The position numbers and the translations under genes are program-made. Shown here piece after piece: positions 53,580 to 64,000 of a DNA stretch of 64,000 bases (the stretch's first letter is position 1; every line of letters begins with the position of its first letter). Source of the stretch: Berghia stephanieae (Eukaryota > Mollusca > Gastropoda > Nudibranchia > Aeolidiidae); the NCBI GenBank assembly GCA_034508935.3, contig CM067444.1:98035554-98099553 (forward strand), written 5' to 3'. Below the pieces are notes generated by a model that was given only the letters and a program-made list of their open reading frames with translations, was not told the origin of the DNA and did no database searches.

Positions 53580-55135
53580 TTAATCAGTCAACGAATCAAT
53601 CCTTGGTTTTTCTGTACCATATAAAATATTCAAAATTGTTATTGCTGATGGAACGAACGTTGATTTATACTTGTTAGTTCTACATTTAATCTGACAAAAC
53701 CTTCTCCCAGATGGTAAAAGACTAAATTCATGGTATAAAATATGTTTTCTATTGTTGGTAATTGAGAATGCTTTCCTTTCTATTGCTTTTCCATGAATTC
53801 TTTCTACTCCATCAAGAAGATGGTTTATTATTTTTGATGCCTCTTTGATAGATTTTGAAATTTTTGATTTATCATTAAGTCGGCATCCTCCAAACCATTT
53901 GGTGCAGCCAAACGCAATTACACTTTTAATCAATGAGTCATAAACTCTTAACATAGTTTTCTTCCTTACTTGAAATGTTCTCAATTTCATTAGGATGTAT
54001 AATCTTTGGGCAACTTTCTTAGATATTATATTAATATGTTGAGAGAAATTGAGGGAACTATCAATGGTTTTTCCTAAATATTTAAAATAGTCAACTATCT
54101 CAACATCATCTTTACCGATCGCCATACACTTTAAGTCGTTTTTATTTTTTACACCAAACACCTGTTCTTTCGTTTTTTCAACATTTAATTCAAGCTGATT
54201 TTGTTTACAGCAATCGGTGAATATATTTATTTGTTTGAAAGAATTCTTTTCGGTAACTTTATCTTTTAATAAGCCAAGAATAGCAGTATCATCTGCATAT
54301 TTCACTATAAAACAATTTTCAAAGGATGGTCTGCAGTCGTTGGTGTATAAGATGTACAGGATTGGGGAACTCACGCAGCCTTGGGGTCATCCGTTCGACA
54401 ACGTTCTTTTTTTTGGAGATATGTTCACCCAATTTTACACATTGCGGTCTATGGGTCAGAAACTCTTTATACCATTTAATAAGGTAGTTTGGAATATCCA
54501 TGTTGCACAACTTTTGAAGCAAAATATCTGTGTTCATGGCATTAAAAGCTGACGAAAAGTCGACAAACAGGATTCTGGCGTAATTGGAGGGTGTTTGGTC
54601 AAGGTGTTTTGAGATCGAATTTGTGGCGGTTAATAGTGCGTCTTCTACACTGAGATGTTGCTGGTATGCAAATTGGTACGGATCTAGCAATTTCAGGTCA
54701 TAACATTTTTGTAGGAGCTCAGATCTTAAATTTTTTTCTAAACATTTCATTACAAGCGATGTAAGCGCCACTGGACGGAAGTCGTTCAATACGGTCGGAC
54801 AACGCTTTTTTGGAACTGGAACGACAATCGATGTTTTCCAAAGTACTGGCACTGATTGTGCATCGGTTGACCTTTGAAAAAGTTTTGTATAAGGTTGTTG
54901 GTGACAGTTTTTCAAAATAGTTCCGGTAATGTTGTCTGGTCCTGGTGCTTTATGTTCTTTACATCTCCGGAAGAGGGAGCTTACAGTTTCTTCTTCAACA
55001 TCTGGAGGTGGCTCATTGTTATTTGACAAACCGTTGTGAACAGGTGGGAGCCTGTCAAAACGACAGTAAAAATCATTTATGATCAAATCAATTGTTGTTC
55101 TGGACCTTTCTTCTTTATCACAGGGTATTTAAAGG
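53580..55135 (-). mobile_element. CR1/L2-superfamily LINE, 5' truncated, broken
   Basis: Reverse transcriptase and C-terminal region only. Upstream part: APGPDNITGTILKN, VVPVPKKRCPTVLNDFRPVA, LTSLVMKCLEKNL, LFVDFSSAFNAMNTDIL. Downstream part: SSPILYILYTNDCRPS, KYADDTAILGLLKD, ELNVEKTKEQVFGV, YFKYLGKTIDSSLNFS, ending at the stop at 53580. The parts are out of frame at an A8 run near 54410 (ISKKK), and the PQGC box is preceded by a stop in the second frame (NG*PQGC). So it has at least one indel and one nonsense change. A different subfamily from the LINE at 1-2600. Upstream of exon A, probably in an NF1 intron. Confidence 0.93.
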
Positions 55136-55284
55136 CTTTTGACAAATCAGATCCTTATTTTGATATGTTTTGTCATACTATGCTATGTTTAAGTCGATAT
55201 ACTATATCGATGACAAAAATTAAAACCTCACATTTCTTGTGATTTATAGTTAAAAATCACTATGTGATACATTGTTAACCTCAA

Positions 55285-55765
55285 CATAGTACCGTTTTGA
55301 GACAATATATGGGTCTTATATTCATTTGCATAGCTCTTTGCATACAAGAGCATCTAAAAGCACTCAACATTTATTCATCTACACGTTTTAACTTATTTCA
55401 TTCACTGGTAAATTGGTATATTTTAAAAAGCCTGTGCCTCCCTCTGTCAAGAACTAAGAGTGGCAAATGATGACTATATATAAGGTGTTGCAAGATTGAG
55501 GGAGAAAGGAAAAGAGAAAAATAACAAAACTACAATATATTATGTCTGCAATGATATGAAAAACAAAATACTACATTCACTGTGGCCTTTTGTAAACAAT
55601 CAATGACTGTATTCATTGACACAATATATAGGTCATATATACATTTGAATAACTCTTTGCAAAAAAGAGCATCTCAAAGCGCGAAGAATTTACTTTATTC
55701 ATCTTTATATACTTTTTAGCTTATCTTATTCAGTGGTAAATTTATACCTTATGTCTGTAAGATGT
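55285..55765. repeat. Pair of related AT-rich repeats
   Basis: Two related stretches about 320 bases apart: GACAATATATGGGTCTTATA...CATTTGCATAGCTCTTTGCA...and ACACAATATATAGGTCATAT...ATTTGAATAACTCTTTGCA. Each has an AAGAGCATCT block and ends near CAGTGGTAAATT. Confidence 0.55.
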
Positions 55766-55889
55766 GAAAAGCTCAATTGTACGTTCTACGTTCTCTGTGG
55801 CATATTGTAAATAATCAATGTCTTTGTACTCCTTGTTATGACAAGTCAATGAGTGATCATGATCAGGGAGAAAACATTAGATGGGTGAA

Positions 55890-55910
55890 AAGAGAGAGGA
55901 GGGGAGAGAA

Positions 55911-55964
<54 letters not shown>

Positions 55965-56254
55965 TGTGTGAGTGAGAGAGACAAAGAGAGACAGAAAGAC
56001 ACACACAGAGAGAGAGAGAGAGTGTGTGTGTGTCTGTGTATATGTGTGTTTGAGAGTGGTGTGAGAGTGAGAGAGAGAGAGACACACAGAGAGAGAGAGA
56101 GAGAGAGAACAGAGAGAGACAGAGAGAGAGAGAGAGAGACAGAGAGAGACAGAGAGAGAGACAGAGAGAGAGAGAGACAGAGAGAGAGACAGGGAGAGAG
56201 ACAGAGAGAGAGACAGAGAGAGAGACAGAGAGAGAGAGAGAGACAGAGAGAGAG

Positions 56255-56303
<49 letters not shown>

Positions 56304-56330
56304 CAGAGAGAGAAGGGGGGGGGGGGAGAG
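55890..56330. repeat. 440 bp (GA)n-rich microsatellite
   Basis: GA with CAGA, GTGT and CACA breaks, ending in a G-run. Arg/Glu-rich and Ser/Leu-rich frames of up to 165 codons are artefacts. Confidence 0.96.
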
Positions 56331-56583
56331 AGTTGTTTTTGTTATTGGTACTTGTAACACTTTGAGATCATGACAAATTGTTTGTTTAGAGGCTCATGTA
56401 GCTGAAAGCAAAACCACTCCACTGGACATGTGTTGATTTGCTTATTGTTCGTTTAATCCAGCAAAATAACAAATGTCACTTCTGCCTGAATCGCTTTGAA
56501 AACATAAAGCTTTAAGAGTAGCATTTTTCTCCGTCAACAATAAAGACAATAAAAATGGTAATTAATAGGATAAGTAGAATTGG

Positions 56584-56887
56584 ATTCAGTAGTCTGATGT
56601 CACGCGCCCGGCAACGGTGGCCATCTTGGTTCTAAACAAAGAAAATCATTACTTTTTATTCTTCATGCTAGCTAGAACTTTCATTCTCTTTTCGTATGCC
56701 TTGTGATCAGAATGTGTAAAAGTCAAAACATAATCAAATTTATGGGTTTGTTTTCCTCTGGAAACGCTTTTATGCTCGCCGGAGAAATATTTCATACGGG
56801 CATCCGCCATTGTTCCGATAGTTTAGAGCCAGTGTTACTAAGTTACCATGCGTCATAAGGAAGGAAGTGACGTTACGACTACTGAAT
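56584..56887 (+). mobile_element. MITE family 'TTCARTAGTC', copy 3
   Basis: The best-preserved ends: ATTCAGTAGTCTGATGTCAC opening and GTGACGTTACGACTACTGAAT closing, an imperfect terminal inverted repeat of about 20 bases. Superfamily undetermined. Confidence 0.82.
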
Positions 56888-57474
56888 CCTATTGAGAAAA
56901 AACTGGAGAAAAGGTCTTATCACGTCTTGTGGAGGAAGATCATTAGACCTCTTCTCCCATCTTAATGAATACTAATTATTACTATATTATACTCTTTATT
57001 GTAAACTATATTGTTTTTGTTTGCTAAGGAAGGATTTTGGACTCAAAAAAATCCCTTGTAAAGTATTTTATATACCACATCTTTAAAAAAAAGAAAAAGC
57101 TGTTATGTCAATTGTTGTTAAAGACTAAACAACAGTCTACAGCATTTAGCAGCTCAGTATTCATTTTGACTCTAGGTTGTTTGGAGATGGGTTGGGCCAA
57201 GACAATATAAGATAAACATGCAGGATAGAACCATTGATAAATTGAGAAAAAATAAACCATTTCGCTATCCTTATTTTCTTAATGAAAATTTCTAAAAATA
57301 TATATTGCCTTTCTATTAACCCTTCGTCTTCTTCATTACATTGAGTTGTGTAAAAATCCCTTGAAAATTATGAAGAATCGAAAGAGAGTTTGGTTCTTAA
57401 TCGGATATGCTTATTATGTAATTGTCTAATACAATCGTAAGTTATCTTTATCTAATACATGTATATGAAGGTGT

Positions 57475-57585
57475 GGGATGTGTCTCGTCTATGTGTGAAA
57501 TATTGCTGATTTTGGAGCCCCTTATATAGAGCATTGAGAACATTTTTTGGTTAAAGCGGGTATTGTCCTATATAAAAACTCAAGA
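57475..57585 (+). mobile_element. SINE tail fragment, diverged
   Basis: TTGCTGATTTTGGAGCCCC, TAGAGCATTGAGAACATTTT, TATTGTCCTATATAAAAACTC: the 3' end of the main SINE family, heavily diverged. Confidence 0.5.
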
Positions 57586-57599
57586 CTTATTTTGTGTCT

Positions 57600-59080
57600 T
57601 AAGAAAAAGATAAAGGGTTGACATCCAAGGTTCTCGATAGCATGGTATGTTTAAGGTAGGACTGTTTTGATTGCTGAGAAATAGTGACTTGCTTGACTAA
57701 CCGAATAAAATGGGTATGGATATAATAAATAATAATCTATCTACAATGATTACAACATTAAACCGCTGATACACAATTAACAACAGTGAGGATAAATAAA
57801 TATGACTAAGTGTGTCAATCTGGCAGTACATTGGAATGAACTAGATCAAGAACATTGAATTTAAGTCCAAAAAAATAATAATTAGTCAGATAATTTCATA
57901 ATTTCATTTTTAAAAAAAATAATTAAAAAATCACTCTTAAATTGAAGGCATTTATTTTAACTTAACTCTTATAAATTTAGCTTAAAAAATAATTCGAAGC
58001 ATCAAGCTCATCCCGCCAAAATACTGTTTTGAGACATTCAGTCATAAATGTCATAAAGAGGAATGTTGGGGTAGAGTTGGTTGAATAAAAAAAGACTACA
58101 GTAACTAGCTTTTGTATTTTGTTGTACGAGTGAGAACGGTTTAAGTAACAATGAAACTGATACATCTAGATGTACGGGAAGAATAATTATAAAACATGAT
58201 CATTGTACATTGTTTGGAGAATAAGCTGGCTGCAAGGGAGAGGAAAGGGGAGGCATTGATCCGTACAACTTATTTTAAACCACGTCCATTATCTCAACAT
58301 ATTATGAAAATTTTTCCTGCTACCTATTTTAAGAATATTCTTTGACTTTACTCTTTTATTTTACTATCAAAATAAATTGCTCAGAGTAACAATAACAACC
58401 AGTCCTTCCTTTTCGATTTTTGTTAGAATGTAACGAGCAGGAACATAAGCTTATATATAAATTCAATTTCTAGCAATGTCCTGAAAGTGCATAACGGGCT
58501 GAAATAACAACATTACATTGTTGTATAAGGTTACATATTCATTAAATTTTTTGGTACTTGCAAAGCAAATTATCACAACACCTTCAGATACAAAACCAAA
58601 ATTATTCAAGGAAAAGATAAATCAAACATCATTCTAAATCCACTGTCAACTCTTCCAAATTATATCTTTAAAAGCATGTAAAAATAGAGAACATATACAA
58701 ACAAACACGAAGAGTATAAAAATAATAAGCCCTTTGAAAATGATACACCTAATTTCTGGAGATGTGCAATTAAGAGGATTGAACAAGGTTACCACTGTAT
58801 CCATTACAACAAATTACAAGATTGTCCTTCCCTAAAATTGGCTATATTTATAAACAGTAACAGTTTAAATATTTTACAGCAGTGATGAGTGGGGAAAAAA
58901 TGAATTGGCTTGCAGCTGATCAGACAATTAGGAATTACAGAAAACTCTGATCCAGAACCTTTTAGGCCAATGCTCTTCATTTCTCTGTGATAACTTAAAC
59001 GTGAACCGTCCTGAATTATGTACACATTAAACCAATAATAAATACAATTGATCCTCATGTTTTATCATAGCATTTTCAAA
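57600..59080. other. No gene seen
   Basis: AT-rich; one possible single MITE end near 58017 (ATACTGTTTTGAGACATTC). Nothing else supported. Confidence 0.5.
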
Positions 59081-59146
59081 TTAACACTGTTGATAAATAT
59101 AATTAATTAATCTTCATATATTTCATACCCTTTCCAGTTTACACTG

Positions 59147-59640
59147 CTTATATAAACACTTAATCCTCGTATCATTCATACTCTTTCATACCCCTTTCCA
59201 GTTTACACTGCTTATATAAACACTTAATCCTCGTATCATTTCATACTCGTTTCATACCCCTTTCCAGTTTACACTGCTTATATAAACACTTAATCCTCGT
59301 ATCATTTCATACTCGTTTCATACCCCTTTCCAGTTTACACTGCTTATATAAACACTTAATCCTCGTATCATTTCATACTCGTTTCATACCCCTTTCCAGT
59401 TTACACTGCTTATATAAACACTTAATCCTCGTATCATTTCATACTCGTTTCATACCCCTTTCCAGTTTACACTGCTTATATAAACACTTAATCCTCGTAT
59501 CATTTCATACTCGTTTCATACCCCTTTCCAGTTTACACTGCTTATATAAACACTTAATCCTCGTATCATTTCATACTCGTTTCATACCCCTTTCCAGTTT
59601 ACATGCTTATATAAACACTTAATCCTCGTTCATTCTACTC
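59147..59640. repeat. 66 bp minisatellite, about 7.5 copies
   Basis: Unit CACTTAATCCTCGTATCATT, TCATACTCGTTTCATACCCC, TTTCCAGTTTACACTGCTTA, TATAAA. Period 66 is exact in the middle units; the first and last units are imperfect. Each unit contains a TATATAAA box-like word, probably by chance. Confidence 0.94.
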
Positions 59641-60608
59641 GTTTTCAAATTTCACGTTGATATAATATACAATTAATCCTCATATTTCGTCATAACAGTG
59701 CCCATCATATTATTTTATCAATAAACTAGGGACCTGAAAATCAATTTTTAATCCACTCTCATTCTAAAGGATAACCACCCCCCACCCCCTTCCCCCACCA
59801 AAACAAACAAAAAACAAACAAAAAATCAACCCAAAACAAAACTCACACATACACACACACACACACGAACACAATTTTTTTTTTTTTAATCAAAATTAAA
59901 ACACCAGAACATAAATCCGTATATCATTCCAAATTTCCAATGGAATAATAAAAATATCATTAAACAAATTTCGAGCTTCGATAGAATCATGTGACCAAAT
60001 GATGCCGATTAATCTACAAATCAATTACAAAACACTGATTTAAAGAAATGAATAAGTCAGAAGAATAAATGAAGGCAAAATAGAGTGTGAGACATAGTCT
60101 GTGGAAACCAAACCAATCTATTTACGTAAAATGTGAAAATTCATACTAATATCAGAGAAATAAAAAAAAATAATTAAAGGCAACCCATGATCCAAAACTA
60201 TGAAGGGGGAAAAAAAAAGAAAAGAGAAAGAAACCACTATGTTTACACAATGTAAAATCACAGGAAGGGAGGTACTGACAATGAATTAGTCAAATATTTG
60301 ACAAATCCTTGGATAGAACCAAAAAAAACTGACATCTGGTTTCTTATCTGGATAAACAAAATCTTTCTTACACGTTACATATTAAGACAAAATAAAACAT
60401 ACCATAAAAAGACTCATTTGATTTAAAATGCCAGGATGTAAGAGTTTAACTAGTGAGACTATTTACTACTCTTTTACCTTGTCTGAGAAAGAAATGGCAA
60501 ATTATGGTTTTCATCCGATACACCAATAAAGACTGAATTTTAGTAAGTTTCAGAATCTAAAACTTTCGAAGCTTTTCCCTTTGTTCTCATAAAATTTCTA
60601 TTCCCCGA

Positions 60609-60700
60609 TTAATCCACTGGCTTCCCAAGAACAAGCAGAATCAGCTCTGTCAATGTAAAGTCATCGTTTGAGAAGGTGGAAAAATGGTTGTCTTCACAAC
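60609..60700 (-). CDS. Possible terminal exon of an unidentified gene
   Basis: On the minus strand an acceptor-like TTGTCTTTAG is followed by 29 codons without a stop, CEDNHFSTFSNDDFTLTE then LILLVLGKPVD, then TAA. It is richer in G and C than its surroundings. I recognise no family. It lies upstream of NF1 exon A on the same strand. Its entry phase (two bases) does not match the phase needed by the exon before exon A, so it is not a simple alternative end after that donor. It could be a nested gene, an alternative exon or chance. Confidence 0.25.
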
Positions 60701-60709
60701 CTAAAGACA

Positions 60710-62690
60710 ACAACATTGAATTATCTTGAAATTATGAACCGGTGTAGCTTTCACCAATTTCCCTTGGTTAAATAAAATTGAAGTTTTGGCACTAAAATAA
60801 TAGCTGGAACACTTTTAACTTAGGAAGTTAGGATCATTTCTAAAATTCTTTAAATGACAGAATATTGACGTCTGTCACTACAAAAAGTGTCTTGACCCAG
60901 TCTCAGCTTTAACGGATGGTTTTCATTCAAAGCAGACCACGAATCTATTTTTTAAATAATTATTTACAATGACACGCCTCAACCAAACCTATCCATTTCT
61001 GATATACAGCACCAATATTATTGCTCCCCCCTCTTAATATTCATTTCAATAAAAAGGAAGAAAAAAAAAACCCAGCTTTTATTTATCAAAATTAAAAAAC
61101 GATATGCTACTTTTAGCCTCAGATATTATTATACCTTCTCTTTTCCTTCTCTAGGACTTAAAAAAAATAATAATAAAAAATAAAAAACAACGCTTGATAT
61201 GAAAACTATCACGAGCATATAAATCTGCTTAAGATATTTTTTTCTTTTTTCTTTTTAAAAAAATATTCATATACACAGTACCTCCCATCTGTGGGGAAAA
61301 TGATATGATGCAGGTGGGAAAAACAGAACATATAAAAAAAAACAATATATACAAATATATTCAGTGACACCATCCAAAACAATGTTCAAATCAAACGGTG
61401 ACAAGATACATACAGTCTTTGCTGTCCCTCAGAAGATTCACAGACAAAGTTTTCGGTCAAAACCTCCAAGCTAGTAGTAGGGTGGGTAAGCAGGGGGGTG
61501 CAAAAGACAGGGAGAGATGGAAAAGGGCAAGAGAAAGAATTGGTTTGTGATTTGTTGAAGATAAACATAGCTCGTGGTTGGAATTAATGAGAGAGTAACA
61601 ACAGTTATATCATATCGATAAAAAAAAAAACACCCCATGAAAATGAGTGTCCATTTTTCTCTACCAAGGCTTTTGAAAAAAAGTTATGAAATTAAGCCAT
61701 GAAAATGCGATATGAATTTCTTTTTGCTTTGGCGCATTGATGTTACTTCTGTTTGCTTACATTGCAGCTATGAGTTTGATTCTCACATCTTTTTCTCACT
61801 GTGTTCTTGTATATGCAATATATTGTGAGCATAAGTCACATTCTTCAGTGAAGTTGAAGGGTGTAATTTCATTTTAGAACTAGAGGGGCTTAATTCCATA
61901 CTCATTCACACCCATTCCTGCTCTCAGTTTTGTGAGCAAGGTATGAGCTTTTCCTTATCTCTCCATTCCGTGAATAAAATTGTGTACTATTATCCTTTGG
62001 GAGAGGGATTTTGTTGGGTTGAGTTAAATTGAAGACAAAAGCTATGGAGAAAACTTTAAGATAAGCAATCAATCTCACACTGCAAAGAAAAAGGAAAGAG
62101 CTTTAAATTTAGCACAAAGCTAAATTTAATTATCATGGGATGCATGAACTCAATACAAGAGCAAATACAGGATAATATTAAATATTGTTTGCTGTGGATA
62201 TTTTAAAAAATAAATTATCAATAGATATAAATAAAAGAAATAGTGACAGTGATTCAACCAAAATAAAAAGTTTTTTATAAAAATAAAAACAAAGATGTAG
62301 ACTACAATTTTTAGTGCCTATAGAAATCTTTATGTATTTCCCGCCACATGATCAAGAGGGTCTGAGTTACTCATTCACTGCAGAGTGGGCTGTCTTGCTG
62401 ACCTGAAGTTTGTGTTAAAAGTCAGACTTATTTAGCTGCTGGAGTTAAATCCTGAGCAATGCCATCTGAGGTCAGTCTTTGAATTAGTGATCCACTGATA
62501 AACATTTTACATGCAACTATATTTATAATGGATATTTATTTTGACATACATGGGAAAAGTGAAATTATTATTATATTGGATGCAATCCATAGGTTAATTA
62601 AAATTGATTAGTTAAGCAGTAGAAAGTTATGCAAAGAAACATAAAACAAATTGAGAAAGATATGTTGTACACTGACAAAGCACAAATTCT
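60710..62690. other. No gene seen
   Basis: AT-rich sequence with poly-A and poly-T runs. No RasGAP-domain motif of neurofibromin (for example FLRFINPA) found on the minus strand. Confidence 0.45.
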
Positions 62691-63065
62691 TTATTTTGGC
62701 CAGAAAATTTTAATTTCAAATATGTTTTGTTTTGTTTTCAAGGGTTTTACGGGCTTGCACCACATTTAGGTCAAACCTGCGCCAGTAAAAAAGAAGAAAA
62801 TGAGATTCTAGAATTACAATTAAAACACCAAAGAAAAAGTAAGAATTGGTTCAAATAGGAAACAGATGTTGATTTCAAGAGCACACTATCAAAGTATTTA
62901 GTTTGAGATCACCCAAAAGTCTCAATTGAGATGAATCCAATTTGTCAAAAAGTCAAAAGAGAAGTGTCAGGTTTGATGAGACTTTTTGACAAGAATGGGA
63001 TTATCTTAATCAATTGATACTTGTAGTTTTCTGATAAAAATAAAAATAAATGCGTTTTGTCAGAG
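62690..63065. mobile_element. Fold-back element interrupted by the 'AAGGGTTTTACGG' repeat
   Basis: Left end TTTTGGCCAGAAAATTTTAA; right part AATTTGTCAAAAAGTCAAAA...ACTTTTTGACAAGAATGGG...CAATTGATACTTGTAGTTTTC. Between them, 62722-62935 is a partial copy of the other repeat (TTTTCAAGGGTTTTACGGGC, GCGCCAGTAAAAAAGAAG). Confidence 0.65.
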
Positions 63066-63069
63066 TATG

Positions 63070-64000
63070 CAGAGATTAAATAACAGCTCAATATGGCAAT
63101 CAGTTTCATTACAACAGTCAAATCTTTCCATTTAAGAGAACCTCCACTTCCCAGAGCATTTCACTGCCACAAATACAATATCTATCACCAATATTCAGTA
63201 GAAAACCATATCCCATTTAAGCAGTACAAAAAAACATCCCTTGGAAGTGCGTTTTCTTTGTCCTCCCCGCAAAAGCCATTCTAAATACTCTTTCCAAGCT
63301 AGAGATAATTAATTATCCAAGATGGCACAGTGATGTGGAAACTCAGGATGTTCCAACATTATTGCCATCATACCTTATAATCTATATCATTAGGCATTAA
63401 TACTTCAAGTGTAAGACAAACTGATCTAATATTTATTCCTATATCGGATATCAACTTCCACTCTGTGCTAAAGGGTAGAAAATGAAAAAAAAAATTGGTC
63501 ACCAGAGCAAATCTGGATGAAGGTGTATGATAAGTGCCAGATATGCAGATAAAAAATATATGGGCTTAGGTAAGCTGACGATTTTTCTTGTAATTCTTTT
63601 TTATTTATTTTTAAAAATTCCTTTTGATACCTTAGGTACAATTCAATTTTCTGTATGATTTTTTTGAAACTGACTATTCATACTCCATCGTTAGATTTTA
63701 AAATTTTTCTCTCCAAAATAGAAATCATACGACATATTTAACTGCACCACTAATACTATTTTGGTCATCCCCTGAACTAGGTAAAGAAAAAGTGAGAGTT
63801 TGTTAATTATTTATTTTATAAACATCCAAGGCAGATCTCTTTGTCGCTATAATTCATTTATAGACCCAGGATGATATAAGTAAAGTCGACAAACACGTTT
63901 TATATTTTACAAAGAGTCCTATGACATAAATTGCACAGCATTTCAAAGTATAAGAGGGGGAAGAGTTGGGAAGGGATCTATCATAAAATCTAAGCTACGC
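63070..64000. other. No gene seen
   Basis: AT-rich; a 63-codon plus-strand frame at 63093 has no recognisable motif and poor context. Confidence 0.45.

Noticed and set aside
55777-56360. Arg/Glu-rich and Ser/Leu-rich frames up to 165 codons
   Set aside because: Translations of the (GA)n-rich microsatellite.
58804-59058. 84-codon minus-strand frame
   Set aside because: No motif, no splice or start context, composition like the flanking AT-rich sequence.
61386-61568. 60-codon minus-strand frame
   Set aside because: No recognisable motif; possible chance frame in a slightly GC-richer patch.

Overview
The window is eukaryotic, from an intron-rich, AT-rich invertebrate genome, probably marine. 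It is crowded with microsatellites, minisatellites, tRNA-derived SINEs, short inverted-repeat DNA elements, a mariner and CR1/L2-type LINEs. I cannot fix the phylum from sequence alone; nothing looks bacterial, viral or plastid.

The one host gene I recognise with confidence is the 3' half of neurofibromin (NF1, the Ras GTPase-activating tumour suppressor) on the minus strand. Twenty-seven consecutive exons run from 51978 down to a stop codon at 21688-21690. They cover the protein from just after the RasGAP domain (about human residue 1530) through the Sec14-PH module, the HEAT-like C-terminal domain and the basic C-terminal tail, about 1340 residues. All introns I checked are GT-AG and exon phases agree throughout. 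Four exons (C, J, R and the last) are each one base short of frame, at or beside a short G or C run. The same defect occurs in an otherwise fully open LINE at the left edge, which suggests consensus errors rather than a dead gene. The RasGAP exons are not visible in the remaining 12 kb and must lie further right.

Layout: 1-2600 is a near-intact CR1/L2-type LINE on the minus strand, cut by the window edge. 2869-4040 is a giant (GTA)n array with smaller repeats. 4130-21110 is intergenic, holding fold-back elements, TTAA-flanked MITEs, three consecutive copies of a roughly 560 bp repeat, an 18 bp and a 40 bp minisatellite, and a hAT-like MITE. 21110-21690 is the NF1 3' flank with a 31 bp repeat. 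21688-51978 is NF1 with its introns, which carry at least ten SINE copies, a decayed mariner (30635-32017), LINE tails, a 3 x 452 bp tandem repeat, a 680 bp (TTA)n array, a 215 bp palindrome rich in GACGTCAC, a hAT-like MITE and a relic partial copy of exon C. 52000-64000 lies upstream of the last NF1 exon seen. It holds a second, broken LINE, (GA)n tracts, a 66 bp minisatellite, one possible terminal exon of an unknown gene (60609-60700), and long AT-rich stretches with no recognisable gene.

The observations I rate highest are: (i) three separate hairpin-shaped repeats that each carry a hammerhead-ribozyme-like motif ending in GAAACGTC or a close variant, one with an apparently complete core; (ii) a nested palindrome with a tRNA-like sequence at its centre; (iii) the systematic one-base losses; and (iv) a partial exon duplication inside an NF1 intron.
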